This document shows positions 63,471-64,000 of a stretch of 64,000 bases of DNA, one piece after another. Each line of letters opens with the position of its first letter. The first letter of the stretch is position 1. The notes under the pieces were generated by a model, which saw only the letters and a program-made list of their open reading frames with translations, made no database searches and had not been told where the DNA came from. The stretch is from Fusicatenibacter sp. (GTDB lineage: Bacteria > Bacillota > Clostridia > Lachnospirales > Lachnospiraceae), in contig JALEOU010000042.1 in assembly GCA_022766945.1 (NCBI GenBank), forward strand, positions 1 to 64,000, written 5' to 3'. Both the position numbers and the translations under genes were made by a program.

Positions 63471-63779
63471 TTACAGCTTAAGACCAATGGATTCATTTAC
63501 AAAGGAAGTGATAAAGTCCGGCGCACGTCCGGTACCATGGCGGTCCGGAATCTCAATGAGCAGCGGCAGTTTGTGGTTGAGCCGGACATCCTCCAGAAGA
63601 TCCGGAAATTCCTTTCCGAATTTTTCTGTCAGGAGGATGATGCCGATCTCCTTGTCCGCAAGTGCCTTTGAGAGAGCGTCATAAAGCTCCTCGCGCTCGT
63701 GAACCACAACGCCTTCCACACCGGCCAGTCTCATACCGGTCTGTGTGTCAACGTTATCACTGATCAAAAACATTTTCAT
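63471..63779 (-). CDS. atpF: V-type ATPase subunit F
   Basis: 102 residues from the ATG at 63779 behind GGAGGAAATCTA. Typical sequence FLISDNVDTQTGMRLAGVEG at the N-terminus, then LTEKFGKEF and LPLLIEIPDR. Sits on the central shaft with subunit D. Longer in-frame starts have no ribosome site. Confidence 0.93.
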   Translation of the reverse strand: MKMFLISDNVDTQTGMRLAGVEGVVVHEREELYDALSKALADKEIGIILLTEKFGKEFPDLLEDVRLNHKLPLLIEIPDRHGTGRAPDFITSFVNESIGLKL

Positions 63780-63837
63780 TAGATTTCCTCCGGTAAAGAT
63801 GAGCGATATAAGAAAATCGATGGATCCATCCTTTTGA

Positions 63838-64000
63838 TCAAAGTTTACCAAGAATCATGAAGGAGATGATCAGGCCGTACAGAGCAATACCTTCGGCCAT
63901 AGCTACGAAAATCATGGACTTACCGAATACGCTTCCATCTTCGCTGATGGCGCCAAGAGCGGCACTTGCGGAAGATGCAACGGCGATACCGGAACCAATA
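63838..64000 (-). CDS. atpK: V-type ATPase proteolipid subunit K (partial)
   Basis: C-terminal 53 residues; the rest lies beyond the window. Reads GSGIAVASSASAALGAISED, then MIFVAMAEGIALYGLIISFM, with the ion-carrying Glu in the last helix, and stops at 63838. Gly-rich helices are typical of the c-ring. Whether H+ or Na+ is carried cannot be judged from this piece. The operon continues with other subunits upstream. Confidence 0.93.
   Translation of the reverse strand, partial: IGSGIAVASSASAALGAISEDGSVFGKSMIFVAMAEGIALYGLIISFMILGKL

Noticed and set aside
1-64000. CRISPR array, tRNA or rRNA genes, prophage genes
   Set aside because: No spaced identical repeats of the right size, no cloverleaf with a CCA end, no rRNA sequence and no phage structural or integrase genes were recognised.

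Overview
The window looks like a chromosomal segment of a gut Firmicute of the family Lachnospiraceae, possibly Blautia-like. This is inferred from strong AGGAGG ribosome binding sites, TTGACA/TATAAT promoters, multi-domain lipoprotein sugar-binding proteins with LplB/LplC-type permeases, HisKA_7TM-free histidine kinase/AraC-type response regulator pairs, a V-type ATPase, and a cytoplasmic GH91 difructose-anhydride enzyme. The species is not fixed by anything visible.

Layout. 1-360: a probable IS21-type insertion sequence end and a terminator. 361-2362 (minus): greA-lysS. 2608-3224: a decayed, chimeric ribokinase. 3292-6567: a thiazole operon thiS-thiG-thiH-thiF behind a consensus promoter and an attenuator-like leader with no TPP aptamer. 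6667-8322: an aldo/keto reductase with a MerR-type promoter, then a flavin reductase. 8545-9012: a promoter-to-terminator transcription unit with no gene, an apparent orphan non-coding RNA. 9034-14140 (minus): a hexosamine operon (GH123, GH109-like enzyme, sugar nucleotidyltransferase, NahK-like kinase, a broken CBM9-like gene). 14349-18909: AraC regulator, histidine kinase, response regulator and binding lipoprotein. 19103-26846: a sialic acid operon (nanE, nanA, yhcH/nanQ, ROK kinase, two permeases, sialidase-like protein, binding protein). 26960-29813 (minus): a second two-component system. 30093-37832: an alpha-glucoside operon (binding protein, two permeases, GH13, GH31). 38101-42197: metN-metI-metQ and an M20 amidohydrolase. 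42236-48283: a cobalamin-riboswitch operon with a surface CbiK-like chelatase lipoprotein, a NEAT-like anchored protein and a BtuFCD-type transporter. 48274-49284 (minus): yitT with its own attenuated leader. 49314-49658: a DUF5054 relic. 49764-53728: a MarR-controlled heterodimeric ABC exporter. 53792-55962: small genes including a Dabb protein, a Cys/His-rich protein and a nitroreductase. 55959-57332 (minus): GH91, divergent from its likely LacI regulator (57601-58593). 58630-58975: a phosphatase fragment and a small protein. 59019-64000 (minus): V-type ATPase subunits D, B, A, E, F and the end of K.

The dominant theme is host- and diet-glycan foraging (GalNAc, sialic acid, alpha-glucosides, inulin-derived difructose anhydride), each locus carrying its own regulator. 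Four broken genes (rbsK-like, CBM9-like, DUF5054, histidine phosphatase) lie at the seams between these modules, which suggests repeated insertion and deletion there.

The most unusual items are the orphan RNA unit at 8545-9012, the thiS leader with two mutually exclusive hairpins, the extracytoplasmic cobalt-chelatase/NEAT-like operon under a cobalamin riboswitch, the MerR-spaced promoter, and the signal-less GH91 enzyme with a LacI operator placed on its -35 box.
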